Source: Liquidambar formosana
Lineage: Eukaryota > Streptophyta > Magnoliopsida > Saxifragales > Altingiaceae
Assembly (NCBI GenBank): GCA_039720395.1
Contig: CM077823.1
Coordinates: 6,128,909-6,192,908, forward strand
Reading direction: 5' to 3'
Length of the DNA: 64,000 nucleotides
The first letter of the stretch is position 1. Each line of letters begins with the position of its first letter. Made by a program: the position numbers and the translations under genes. The notes under the pieces are model-generated. The model worked only from the letters and a program-made list of their open reading frames with translations, did not search any database and was not told where the DNA came from. Shown piece after piece: positions 44,088-55,451 of this stretch.

Positions 44088-45145
44088 GGGAGCGGCTATT
44101 GCAACCCCCCAAAGCTATTTGTTCCCCCCCCCCCCCTCCAATTTATATACCCACTCCTCTCAAAGACTAAAATACCCCTCTTTCTAAATAAACCCTAACC
44201 CTTCTCACCCGCCCCTCTCACCCACCCCACTCCCCCACACAACAACCCCGATCTAGTAGGGAGACGGCGACGGCGAGGAAGGGCGACGACTGGCAAGGAA
44301 GGGTGACGGCGATGGAGACTGGCGAGCACGAGCACCCTTTCTTCCTCTTCTTTCTTCTTCTCCTCTTCTTTCTTTCTTTCTTTCTTTCTTTTTTTCCTCT
44401 GCTAGTCAGATCTGTGCAAAGGAGGTTTTTTTTTTTTCAAAACCTCCATTTTTTCCGACGAGGGAGGTTCTTCCTCTTCCTTTTTTCTTTCTTTCTTTCT
44501 TTCTTTTCTTTTTTGTTTTTTTTTTTTCCTCTGCTGGTCAAATCTGTGTGTTTTCCGAATGAAAGAGGTTTTTTTTTCAAAACCTCCATTTTTTCCGGCG
44601 ACGGGAGGGAAGAGAAAGAAAAGGAAAGAAAAAAAAGAGGCTGCCGACAGGAGGGAAGAGGAGAAGAAAAGGAAAATAAAAGGAAAGAAGAAGAAGAGAA
44701 GAGGGAAGAGGAGGAAGGAAGAAGAGGGTTCTGACGGGAGGGAGGGAAGGGAGGGCTGCCGACGAGAAAGGGGTGCGAGAGAGGGGTTCTAGGAAGGAAA
44801 GACAAAAAAAAAAGAGGGTTCTGACAGGAGGGAGGGGAGTGAGGGCTACTGGTGCGGGAGAGGGGTTCTGGGAAGGAAAGAAAAAAAAATGAAGATGAGA
44901 AGAAGAGGGAAGAGGAGGAAGGAAGGAGAGGGTTGCCGATGACGGGAGGGAGGGCTGCCGTCGCTGTTGCCTCGCTGTCGTCGGTGGGGTGGGGTGCCGA
45001 AGAGAGTTACCAGTGAGGAGGGGTGCAAGAGAGGGGATGGGTGAGGGTATTTAAGCCCTTTTTAGTAATTTTGCATAATAATTTTTTTAATTAAAAAATA
45101 TTGGGGGGCAACTTAGAGGTTTGGGGGGTTGCAATAGCCGTTCCC
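44088..45145. mobile_element. MULE-like non-autonomous element, 1058 bp, 9-bp TSD
   Basis: The TIRs GGGAGCGGCTATTGCAACCC (left) and GGGAACGGCTATTGCAACCC (complement of right) differ at one of 20 positions. An exact 9-bp duplication GGCACTAAA flanks it (44079-44087, 45146-45154). Nine base pairs is the Mutator length. The left half is pyrimidine-rich (TTCTTTCTTTC runs) and the right half purine-rich (GAAGAAGAGG runs), with two of the AAAACCTCC hairpins. The ORFs are low-complexity. The partial copy at 1-573 is the same family. Confidence 0.85.
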
Positions 45146-45676
45146 GGCACTAAATCAACCAACTCAAGCCTAACCTTAAAGTCCTAAACTTCTAAAGAGT
45201 AAACACCTGAGCTAGGGTCCCGCTCATATGAAGGGGCTTTTTTTTTTTTCTTTTTTTTTTTTGCTGTAAAAAATTAAATAAATAAATAAATAAAGTATTA
45301 ATTTACTTATTTTTATTATCATTATTTTTGCTAAGCACACATAGATAACACACCAACATACATGACATAATCCAAAAAGGGTCCAAGCGTCCATAAAGTT
45401 AACCTACATTCATCCTCCATAAGGTTTAGATTGGTTTAATAGTGGTTTGACAAAATTTAACCTGTTAAAAATTGAACCACTAAATTTATTGCTCAATCCA
45501 CCAAAACCAATCTACCTATTTTTTCAAATCGTTTGGGTCGGTGCGGAATGGAGCGAATTGGTTTGGTTTGGTGGATTGGGCGATTTTTTGCACATCCTAC
45601 TCTCAATATCTTTTGTATGGAATAGTATTTTGCTAATCCAACCATTGGAGAAACAATAATTATAATAAAAATAATA

Positions 45677-45945
45677 CTCCCTCCGTCCACAAAGATAGGC
45701 AAAGTTTGACAAAACATGCAGTTTAATAAAAATCATCATTACATTGATTTCTTATTTATTAAACTCTATTTTTCCAAAACTACTCTATCTTATTTGTTGT
45801 TGAGTTTTGTGTTGAAAGTAATTATTAAAATAATAAAATGTATTATAGGAAAGTTTAAAAAAATTATGATTTGACTTTTCAAAATAAACAAATATTTTGG
45901 GATAGAAAAAATTGTAAAAATAGCCTATCTTTATAGGACGAAGAC
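45677..45945. mobile_element. Stowaway-like MITE in block B
   Basis: The left end CTCCCTCCGTCCACAAAGAT, the complementary right end (ATCTTTATAGGACGAAGAC), and flanking TA. It is the better-preserved counterpart of 1134-1404. Confidence 0.72.
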
Positions 45946-46219
45946 TATAATAATAATAATGAAAAGATAACCCAAAAAAAAAAAAAAAAAAAAAAAAGAA
46001 CAATCAACTTTTTATCATTCGGATAAGATTAAAATTGATAGTTTGGTAGGTTAGTTTCTTTCTCAGCACTCTCTTTTGAGATAGTGTTGCCATCTCACCT
46101 GCCTAGCCTATAGAGTATAGATAAAAAGCTAGCAAAGTAATTCTTCTGAGTAATCGTGATTACGATCACTTTGGTATGGGAAGCAAAGAGGGAATGTGGG
46201 ATTAAAAAATTATCTACCC

Positions 46220-46449
46220 CTTTTTTTTTTTAATTTAATTTAATTTTTTTTTAATGATGAGGGAACCCCAACAAGACCGAGCCGTGCAGACCCGACCCTG
46301 TCAGGTAAAACCCCGGGTGTACAAACCACCCCAACTGACATATACACTAGGTGAGATGCGAGCGCTTCCAGCGAGAATAGAACCCAGGACACCCGAGTTT
46401 ACGATTCGTCCCAGCCCATCCCAACCAACTGGGCTACCCGGGTTGGGGT
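46220..46449 (-). mobile_element. tRNA-derived SINE
   Basis: On the minus strand the head reads GGGTAGCCCAGTTGG (box A, TAGCCCAGTTGG) with GGTTCTATTCTCG downstream (box B), and the 3' end runs into an A-rich tail (T-rich at 46220-46255 on the plus strand). The 10-bp duplication TTATCTACCC (46210-46219) / TTATCCACCC (46450-46459) flanks it. Block A at about 2460-2470 has the uninterrupted site. Confidence 0.85.
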
Positions 46450-46652
46450 TTATCCACCCATTTTGCTCCACTCTCAATGACTCATCACATTAGATAATCA
46501 ATATCATGACCATGAGAAAAACTTATATGTAACTGTGATACGATTGATGTAGTATCATGGGCCAATGAAAGCCAAGTAAAGTAGAATTGACAGAATACTT
46601 TTTCACCCATAATCCTACTTTATTGGATTCTTATTGACTAGTGACTCCACGT

Positions 46653-47148
46653 CAGGGGCGTGGAGGGAGGAGGGTGCCAGGGGGCAGTTGACCCCCCTCA
46701 CTCATTGGAATTTTTTTTTTTATTATACATATTTGCTTATATTTTTAAATATGCCCCCTCTAAAATATATTTTTGACCCCTCTGATTTTATAATTGACCC
46801 CCCTACTCTTGTTTCTTTCCTTTTTTTTTCCCCTCTATATAAATAGCTCTTAGTCTCTTACCCATGCTTTACTTAAGTTATATCTCCTATCCTTGGGCTA
46901 TGCCCCTTTTTGGTTTAATACATACATTATTTCATCAATATATATATATTATTATTATTATTATTGAATATTTAAGTTTTTGTGTTCATTATTAAGTTTA
47001 AACAATTTTCTCTGTTTTTGTTAATTTTTATTATATAAAGAAGGCTATTTCAAATGATTATTTAATTTATAGAATTAGGAAAAAAAAAATTAAACAATTA
47101 CATCCAAACAAAGTCGCCCCCTAAGATAAATTCTTGGATCCACCACTA
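46653..47148. mobile_element. hAT-like non-autonomous element, 496 bp
   Basis: It begins CAGGGGCGTGGAGGG and ends TTGGATCCACCACTA; these are degenerate inverted ends of the CAGGGGCGGATCC type. The flanks CTCCACGT (46645-46652) and TTTCACGT (47149-47156) form an 8-bp duplication with two mismatches. The empty site is in block A at about 2655-2665. Interior AT-rich, no transposase. Confidence 0.65.
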
Positions 47149-47649
47149 TTTCACGTGGCCACGTCACAGTTACATAAAAGACTCACTCCACGATTACATA
47201 TAAGTTTTTCTTAGGAAACATAAAGCATCACTTGGGGGAAATAGCAGTCTCCAAAACCTCTGTTGCAATAAATACTCCTTCTGACTTATCTCCCCTACTC
47301 TTAAGAACTGTGCTATTTCACCCATGTTTTTGACCTATATTCTCTCACTACCTTACTTGGCGTTGATGCAGCTACCATGTCAGTAAAGTTTAGTTAATAT
47401 TGTCTTTAATAATTCTGAGGTATTAAAAAGGGGAAAAAAGAAGAAGGGGGAATTGGCAATTAATCCATATTTAAATAAAATTTTAGCAATTAGTCAAGTA
47501 AGGCTTTATATAACTCACTAAATCAAAAATAAGGAACTTATTTGTCATTTAGTCACAATAGTTTTTTAAATACCCAGTTTGCCCTTTCTGGTTCATAAGA
47601 CATTAATATCAGAATTGGGTTTACTGTATTTACCACAAAATGAAGGATC

Positions 47650-48210
47650 CTCCTCCCGTTTATAGTGCATATATGCAGTTTGATTTCAAATTTTTGAATC
47701 TCAGCTCTGCGTTTTAGGGTTCTTCTACTTCGAAATCACTTTGTTCTTCCTCTTCATTCCATTGTTGACTGGTGTTTCAGATTTTGGAGGAGCTTCAAAT
47801 TTTGGAGGTTTTAATCAGGGATTCCTCCCATTTATGGTGTATATTGTTTTAGTTTTTGAATTTTTGAATATGAGTTCTGTGTTTTAGGGTTTTAATTCTT
47901 CCTATTCCTTCCATTGTTGATTGGTGCTTCAAATTTCAGAGGATTAATCCACGTCTGACTCAGGTTTGTGGTATTTTCGGTGAAGGCATTAATCATCTAA
48001 CCATTATTTTGCATATTTCAAATTCTAGGGTAAGTTGTGTGTGCATGAGTGCTTCATGTGTAATTTGATTTTTGTGTTTTGTGCTATTTTTATGTAAGTT
48101 TGTATGAGTTGTGTGTGCGTGAGTGCTTCATGTGTAATTTGATTTTTGTGTTTTGTGTTGTTTTGTGCAAGTTTGTATGAGTTGTGTGTGCATGAGTGCT
48201 TCATGTATAA
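47650..48210. repeat. Local tandem duplications in MULE 5' part
   Basis: A unit of about 170 bp is duplicated imperfectly at 47650-47950 (CCCGTTTATAGTGCATAT vs CCCATTTATGGTGTATAT, then GTTTTAGGGTT). A unit of about 74 bp with GAGTGCTTCATGTGTAATTT occurs at 48047, 48121 and 48194. Confidence 0.75.
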
Positions 48211-48550
48211 TCAAATTTTGCCGTTCCATGTTCTATTTTTATTCTTTACATTGCTTTGAAAGATTGGTTTATTTAATAATTATTGGGGGATTTGGCCGTT
48301 CCATGCTCTGTTTTTGTTCCATGCTCTGTTTTTGTTTCAATTAGATTATTCTGTTTTTTATTCATTTTTGCTTTTAATTTGATTTCATTGTGTCTTTTTT
48401 GATGTACTTATCACATGTTCATTTCACTTATTCTTGCATTTTTTATATCACATTTGTTGGGGAAAATAGTAAGATTTTACTGTGTTAGTAACTGGGTAAT
48501 GTTGCTATGTTCTTTTTTATACAGAATCAAAGTTGTAAATTGAGAACTGG

Positions 48551-49450
48551 ATGTGCTTGATGTGCAAATATGGGGACCATACTGCTGTTATGAGTGTTCG
48601 CACTCACACTTCATATGATGACCTTTGTTGTTTTGTTATTAGTCGATGGAGGACTTTGAGACCAGATTTTTTTAGTCTTTTTTATGCCATTCTTGGTCAT
48701 TCGAGTTGTATGTTGGACAATGAAGCAAACTTGCAAAACATGTACTCTATGGTACATCATTTTGGGTTATTGTAAGTCAATGTTGAAGTTTATGAGCACA
48801 CAAGCATTGATGGCAGTAATAATGTTCAAGATATGAATTTCCAATCAACATGTGGAGTTTTGGAATGTAGCAAAATCAGTGATGTTGAGACTGACTTGTT
48901 GCCGAGCTTTTGTTCACATCAGCAGAAGACTTTGTTGACGGCTAGATGGGCTAAATGCATCAACAATGTAGGCCAATGTTTTAATGATGGAGCTGATGGG
49001 TTTCGTATTGCATTGCGCAAGTATTCTATTGAGGTTGGTTTCAAATACAAGTTGGTGAGAAACAACAGTAAAAGAATCATGGCTGTATGTTTTTTGAAAG
49101 AGGGGGGATGTGAGTGGCATGTTCAGGCGGTGGCTCATCCTGGGAATAATAACTTTTATGTTTCCAAGTTGAACAGAGTGCATACATGTGGTGCTGCTGT
49201 GCGCACATCTAAGCATCCCAAGATGGGATCCGATATTGTTTCATCTGAATTCATTGATGTTGTGCGGGAAAAACCTCTTATTCATTCCAATCGAGGTTGT
49301 TTCAACTTTCAAGACAAAATATGGCCTCGATATTTCATACACCAACGCCTGGAACGGTATTGAGAAAGCTAATAATGCACTGTACGGAAACCATGCAGAG
49401 TCTTTCGCGCAACTTAGCTAGTATGTGTAAGAAGCCTTGAAGATAAATCT
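48551..49450 (+). pseudogene. MULE transposase N-terminal region (PB1-like and MuDR DNA-binding domain)
   Basis: One frame runs from ATG 48551 to 49363, broken only by TAA at 48773. The first part (YDDLCCFVISRWRTL, LDNEANLQNMYSMVHHFG) fits the PB1-like N-terminus of MULE proteins. The second part (FRIALRKYSIEVGFKYKLVR, RIMAVCFLKEGGCEWHVQAV, FYVSKLNRVHTCG) is the MuDR-type zinc/DNA-binding domain, with Cys, Cys, His and Cys in place. After a frameshift near 49310 it continues as YGLDISYTNAWNGIEKANNA. The DDE catalytic domain and SWIM finger are missing. An intact protein would bind the TIRs and excise the element. Confidence 0.78.
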
Positions 49451-49580
49451 AGGCAGTTAGATTATTCTCAATCTTGATCATTGTACTCAGCATTTTAATG
49501 GAACATTGAGTGTTATTTTTTTATTGAGTGATGCAGGTTTTTATGGGTTGCAAATGTTTGCTATTTAGTTTAGATCCATC

Positions 49581-52262
49581 AAAATTTTACTGTTAAAGTA
49601 GTAAAACTTTACTACTCTATGTAGTAAAATTTTACTACTTTAATTATAATTTTAGGATTTAAGTAGTAAAATTTTACTACTTCTTAGATTATCTCTTAGC
49701 CTGTGTATAATAAGAATCACAATAGCAAAACTATGCAAATTTACTTTGTTCTGAGCAAAAAAAACGTTCAAATTTGGTCATTCAATGAAGTATCACTTTC
49801 ATTCCAATTCACAAAACTAAGAAATCTATTATTACATAAGGAAAAAAAAAGGGGGGCCTAATATATATCAATCAAGATTTTCTGCAGATGAAGGAACCAT
49901 ATTGAGTGGCATCACGTACTGAGGTTGTATTCCTGATGATGGTTTTTCATTCTTGCTCCAGACTCTTTCCAGGATCTTTGTCCATCACCAAGGAACCTAG
50001 ATATCATGTCTTGTCGAAAGCCACGGATTACTCTTTTGGGTACTTTTGTGGGAACTCCTAGTCCCTTGCATTCCCCACTACAGCTTTTTCCCTTGCATTC
50101 CTCTCAAGCCAAACAACCCAAAACATAGCCATAAAGGATTCTCGCCCTTTCTCCATTCCCCAACCCCCAGAAATCAATCTCAAAGAACCTTCTAACACAA
50201 CATGTAAAGTTTTACTACTTATAATTATAACTTAAACATGTAAAGTTTTACTACTTATAATTATAACTTAAACATGTAAAGTTTTACTACTATACATTAT
50301 AATTTAATAATGTAAAATTTTACTGTTTTCAAGTTTTACTATTATATATCATTAAATGACTAAAATAGGATAATTTAAATAAACATTCAAATGTTTTACC
50401 TCATCTTTGCCAAGAGCTTTAAGATTTGTAGCGTTCAAATTTTTGTTTGACTTACCAAGGTTTCATTTGAAGAACCTTGGTGTGGTAGTCTTCTTTTTTG
50501 GCTTCAATATTGTTGTGTGCTCACACAACCAAAACTGCAAAAATGAAAGAAAGTTCAGTAATGAAACTTTTAACTCAATATCACAATAAGGAACATTTAG
50601 ACTAATCGACTTACCAGTAAAACAAGCACACAACCAATTACACTACTGGGTTTTGAGTATGACTTCTCAATAGAAAATGGCAACTATCTTTTTATTAGCT
50701 TTGGCCAATCATATGTTCCCATTTTCTCAAAATGTTCAAGATAAAGTAAATAAGCCAATCCCAACGATGTCCCCGAGGTTGCGAAGAACAATGTGACAAA
50801 GACATACAAGCACAAAAATCTGGCAACATCTTGATGGTCAACTATGTGCTCCCCCTTCACTGCTTTGATAAACAAACTTTTAATTATTAGAGGTGTAAGT
50901 CTCTTGCCATCACTGCAATCTCTTCTTGCAAAAGCAATGTTTAGGACACTTTCATACCCAAGATCGATAGTTTTTTGTCCACTCGGGATACCAAAAAGAA
51001 TGGAAATATCATAATCCCTCACTTTCAAGTAATTATTTCCTGAAATGCCTTGTAATCTGAATTGTATGTCATTATTATTTTCTTCACATCTGTATCATAT
51101 TTTCTTATTGCACGACTATCTACAGTCCTATTAATGAATGGTTGAAAGAAGTTCCAAAAAGGATTTTTCTTCAGGTCCTCTTTATGATGCTTTTCTAACT
51201 TGACTTCTTTCAATAAACTTATCAAACTAGTCATATTTGATCTAAATTGTTTTTTAGTATCATTTTTTTTCCAGCTTTTTTCTTCTCCTCTGTTTCTTTC
51301 TTTCTTCTTTTTGAATGATTTGTTGTTTGACCACCCTCATGTGCAACATTAGTTTCTTCAATCAAAAAACCAGTATCAATAAGTTTTTGTTGTTAATAGT
51401 AAAGTTTTACTACATATCAGCCAAAAAAAATGAACAAGGCTAACATTTAACCCATGCTAGGTGCTTTAACAATAAAGTCTTACTACACATTACCCAAAAA
51501 AAAAAGGAACAATGCAACCATTTAAACCATGCTAGATACTTTAATAGTAAAGTTTTACTACATATCAACCAAAAAAAAAAAAAAAAAGAAAAAAAAAGGA
51601 ACAATGCAACCATTTAAACCATGCTAGATGCTTTTGCAGTAAAATTTTACTATATATTAACCAAAAAAAACAGAACAAGAATATCATTTAAACCATGCTA
51701 GATGCTTTACCAGTAAAGTTTTACTACATATTAACTAAAAAAAGGAACAACGCAACCATTTACAGTTCAAACAGTAAAGTTTGCTAAATAATACACTAAA
51801 TTTAGTCAAACGAAAGCCTAACATTCCAGATTTTGTTGGACAAAACAGTATCACATAAAAATTTAGTCAAATAAGATGCTAACCTAGTAAAATCTTACTA
51901 CTCTGTTTCATATTAAACTTGATTTTCCCGTTCAAAATCAATTTCCATAAACGATTTTGACTACATTTCAAAAAAAAAAAAAAAAAAAAACCCCTAAAAT
52001 TCCTAATTGCAATAAAGTTTTACTACATATCACCCAAGAAAAAAAGGAACAACACAACCATTTACAGTTCAAACAGTAAAGTTTGCTACATAATATACTA
52101 AAATGGTAAGATTTTACATAAACTTCAAACAAAACCCTAACATTGGTAAGATTTTACATAAAGTTCAAACAAAACCCTAAAATTCTATATTTCGTTGAAC
52201 AAAACAGTATCACATACAAATGTAGTCAAATAAGATGCTAACCTAGTAAAATATTACTACTC
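49581..52262. repeat. Dispersed/tandem palindromic motif array (GTAGTAAAATTTTACTAC)
   Basis: Perfect 18-bp palindromes at 49621-49638 and 49663-49680, and a one-mismatch copy at 49598-49615. Three copies of TGTAAAGTTTTACTACT at 36-bp period start near 50205, 50241 and 50277. A series of half-degenerate AGTAAAGTTTTACTACATAT copies in units of about 70-90 bp lies at about 51400, 51468, 51542, 51634, 51708, 51770, 51884, 52009, 52073 and 52243. Each long unit also carries an A tract and AACAATGCAACCATTTAAAC-like sequence. About 20 copies in all. Confidence 0.85.
50684..51234 (-). pseudogene. Antisense gene fragment in MULE, resembles N-terminal region of Ulp1-associated (DUF1985-type) proteins
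   Basis: Minus-strand frames 51234-51025 and 51028-50684 abut with a one-base shift. They read FWNFFQPFINRTVDSRAIRK, then YDISILFGIPSGQKTIDLGY, RLTPLIIKSLFIKAVKGEHI, ARFLCLYVFVTLFFATSGTS and LAYLLYLEHFEKMGTYDW. The order (FGIP-x-G, then a segment ending in F-L-x-L-x-x-x-x-x-L-F and L-x-x-M-x-x-Y-x-W) matches the conserved N-terminal module of plant Ulp1-like proteins carried by MULEs. No catalytic cysteine-protease domain was seen nearby. The assignment is from remembered patterns and needs a profile search. Confidence 0.5.
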
Positions 52263-52767
52263 TGTTTTCATATTAAACTTGATTTTCCCGTTCAAAATCG
52301 ATTTTCATAAATGATTTTGACTTACATTTAAAAAAAAAAAACCCTAACATTCCAAATTTTCATAGTGAAACTTACTTCTTTTTGCCATGATTTTTGCGAA
52401 TCAAACAGGTAAAACTCTTCGCGCGAAAGTGATGATTTTCTCGAGAAAATTTGAAACAGTAAGCAGTAAAATCTTCTACCAGGTTTATTCCTCTTCTCTC
52501 TACCCGAAAGTGAAGAATCTTCTTTTACAGGTTCGTGCCTCTTCTTTGTAGTTTCTCTTCTCTCTGGCGGTTTCTCATTCTCACGAACTGTCGTCAAACG
52601 GTTTTTGTGTTTTGAAGGAATGGCATGGGTGTAGATTAGTTAGTAAATTAAGGGCGTTTTTGTCAAAAAAAGGTAAAATAGACTAATTGAATTAGGAAAA
52701 AAGTTAGGTAACTAATTGCTAAATAAGATGTAGTTTCTTGACTAATTGCCAAACCCCCCCCCCCCCC

Positions 52768-53005
52768 AAAAAACAAGCAGCCGACTGTTTCTTTCTCACC
52801 CATGAAGGGCAGCCAACTACTCCTTTCTCACCCACCATTGTCGTGGTCGATCCCACCAGCGGAGCACAACGGGAAGATGGCGACGGTGCTATAGAGGAAG
52901 ACAGGGGCGAAGCTAAGAAGGTTCGAGAGGGGTCCACCAGCCCTTCTCAACTTTTCCTTTTTTGTATCTTATACATATGTGTTTTTACTAATCACACATT
53001 TGCCC
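52768..53005. repeat. Block C: continuation of block B after the MULE
   Basis: It matches 2945-3160 of block A (ACTGTTTCTTTCTCACCCAT, GATCCCACCAGCGGAGCACA, ACTAATCACACAT). It gives the empty-site comparison that defines the MULE. Confidence 0.85.
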
Positions 53006-55451
53006 CCCCCTTTTTTTTTTGCCTTTTGCCCTTCTCATTTTTGCTTTTGGGACTCTTTCTCCTTTAGTTTTTCTTTGTTTGGCCTAGGCTTCTTTTATAC
53101 AGAAGTTGAGTTTTCTTTTGGCTTCTTGTAGGAACCACCTCTCCATTGTAATAATTCTTTTTCACTTATATATGTGTGTGTGAGACTCAGGATCAATGAA
53201 CACAAGTTTAGACATAAGCTTTTACAGAATTTTTTGTTAATTGTATCTGTGACTCCTATTTTACAAAACTCACCATTATCCATCTTTAGGTATTTTGTTT
53301 ATTAAATATTCAATTGTGTGGACCTTATCAACAGATATATTCATCTTAAGGAGTTAATTTTTTTTTCTAAAACATATTTGAGACGGATATATCCATCTTA
53401 GGGTTAAAACAAGAGGGTTTTTTATACATTGAGATAGATATAGCCGTCCGAATAGGATACAATCCTACGAGAAGGATCTGAATTTGGCTTTACGGACAAA
53501 AACCCATTTCCGCTTTCTCGGATCTAATTTTGGCTCTAGGCGCTAAAACCTATTTTCCTTTTCTCATTCCCGCTCTCTGTCATCGTCTCCATCGTATGCT
53601 TCTCTCTCTCTCTCTCTCCATTTTCCCAGCAATTTCTTCTCACTGTCGAGGAATTCAACGGAGACCGTGGTTTTGGGTCTGGATATAGCTTTGCATTTGA
53701 CGACCTCAGCCATTTATACGCTGTAGACGACCACCTTCGCCTCTTCACCGGTGATTGTTTGACAGACATCGTCGCGCGCCCTGGTGTAAGCTCTCGTTCC
53801 TAGCAGTTGCAGTAGAAAGTCGTCATTACTCGCCATTGCCATAGTTCGCCGTTGATTCGCCCTCTCTTAAGCCCGCCGTGCCCTAGCTGTCACCAAAGCC
53901 CCCATCTTCGCGCCATAACCAGACACCATATAGTATATCTCGAGGTGTGTTTGTGGTTATCTATCACGATCATTCGATCATTGATTCTTTACATTGAATC
54001 TATGTCTCTCTATCCTCTAAAATTTAGGGTTTTTTTTTTTTAAACGAAAGACTTATTAATCTTGCCATGACTTCATGTGTAGTTTGGGGCTTGTTACGAA
54101 ATGCGGTTTTGTGACTCTGCAACTGGCGATTCACAGCTGATGGCTGTGGATTGAATAGGAGAAAAACCCTTACCCCTGGCTTGTTTGGGTAAATTCAAGA
54201 AACAGATCTTTTCTTTAGTGACCTCTCTCTCTTCACTGACCTTCAGGCTTCAGTAAGTAAAACTTCTCTATTTTCTCACACTTTCACACCCCTCCTTTTC
54301 TCTCTCTAAACCAAATAGCTGGGGTGTCTTGTCATTGTTGATTTATCTTCTTGAATGTATTTGGGTATTGATTGCTTAAATCAGTGCTTCTAGATTTTAA
54401 CAAGCTATGACTTAAATCAGTGTTGCTTAAATATAAGCATCCCCTATATGGTGGTTGGTAGTAATGCTTCATTGAATTGAGCATAATGTACGATGCACGA
54501 ATGGTCCACTTGTTGGTCTTACTTATTATAGTGTTGTTTTGATACAGCATCTTGTGGGGAGGAGGTTGTTGTTAATGGCCCTCTGGAAGGAGAGAAAAAG
54601 AATAACTTTTCTGGTGGATTTTTTTTTTTTCCTTGGTTTAGCGGGTGGAAATTATCATAAACCAATCGTTAATTTATTTTGTGTTTGTGTCTTTTGTGAG
54701 TATTTGACCAAAACGATCGAATGTCATGGTTTTTGACCAATATTATTCGTCAAAAATAAAAAAATAATATACTGATTTATCCGTTTTTATATATTTTGTC
54801 TCTTTACTGCATATGCATATACATACCCACCTAGAATACCTGTTCAAGAATGATACCCTGCACAAGGTGTTACCTAACTCTATTTCAACACATGGATGGT
54901 GTTGGTTACATACTTTCATGTCTTTATGATATGATCGACTTGTTTACTAACATAATCCTATGTGTTGATGTTGGTAGCTGGCACCTTGACGTGTACTCAT
55001 TCTTGAATGTATACTACTCAACTATTGCTTATATATACATTTAAGACTTTTCTGAAAGTTTCAGCGCAGCTCCTAGATGTTCTATGGGTATGAGATGAGA
55101 GAGGATCAGTTAATGGTTAATCCTCCCTAAATTACATACTTGGAGAACTGCAAGGAAATGCTACCAGAATTTTTATAAAATTGTTGAATGTATGTAATAA
55201 CGTAATATGTGCATAGTATATAATTCTTAAATGGGATAGGACCACGTAACCCTTGGGAGAATATGTGTTAATGTCTATTCATACTTAGACCATATGCATA
55301 ATATTGCTTTAATATTTTTTTTTTTAAATTTTATATTTATAATTTGTAATTTTTTAAAAGATATTAATTGGATTTATCTATTTGTAGGATTCTAGATAAT
55401 TTGGAGCTTTAGCAACATACCATTTTATCGGCTGGTGAGTTACTACTTCCC
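53006..55451. other. No confirmed gene; CT-rich and exon-like patches
   Basis: 53460-53960 is GC-richer with a CT tract, like a 5' UTR or first exon. One plus-strand frame there (FNGDRGFGSGYSFAFDDLSH) and one antisense frame (53536-53769) are open for 50-75 codons without a recognised domain. The rest is AT-rich. Confidence 0.4.

Larger units (their letters stand above)
45155..47445. repeat. Block B: second copy of the segment at 574-3168
   Basis: Direct-orientation match to block A (see there), interrupted by a SINE (46220-46449) and a hAT-like element (46653-47148). The match breaks at 47446, where the MULE starts, and resumes at 52768. Compared with block A it lacks about 800 bp at 46117, with junction words suggesting a deletion here or an insertion there. 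Confidence 0.75.
47446..52767 (+). mobile_element. MULE of about 5.3 kb with captured or partner antisense gene, decayed
   Basis: Block B ends at 47445 and block C starts at 52768, so the interval is an insertion. The left end (GGGGGAATTGGCAATTAATC) and the complement of the right end (GGGGGTTTGGCAATTAGTCA) match, and a second shared word TTTAGCAATTAGT lies 35-50 bp inside each end. AAAAAAGAAGAAG and AAAAAACAAGCAG flank it, a possible 9-bp or longer duplication with mismatches. Inside are a MuDR-type transposase N-terminus on the plus strand (48551-49450), an antisense gene fragment (50684-51234) and a palindromic motif array. The catalytic transposase domain is absent, so this is a deletion derivative. 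Confidence 0.78.

Noticed and set aside
46300..46449. Functional tRNA gene on the minus strand
   Set aside because: Boxes A and B are present but no cloverleaf or acceptor stem can be formed. The tail and target duplication show a SINE.
53536..53769. 77-residue antisense ORF in a GC-richer patch
   Set aside because: No recognised domain, and the opposite strand is equally open; likely a 5' UTR-like sequence.
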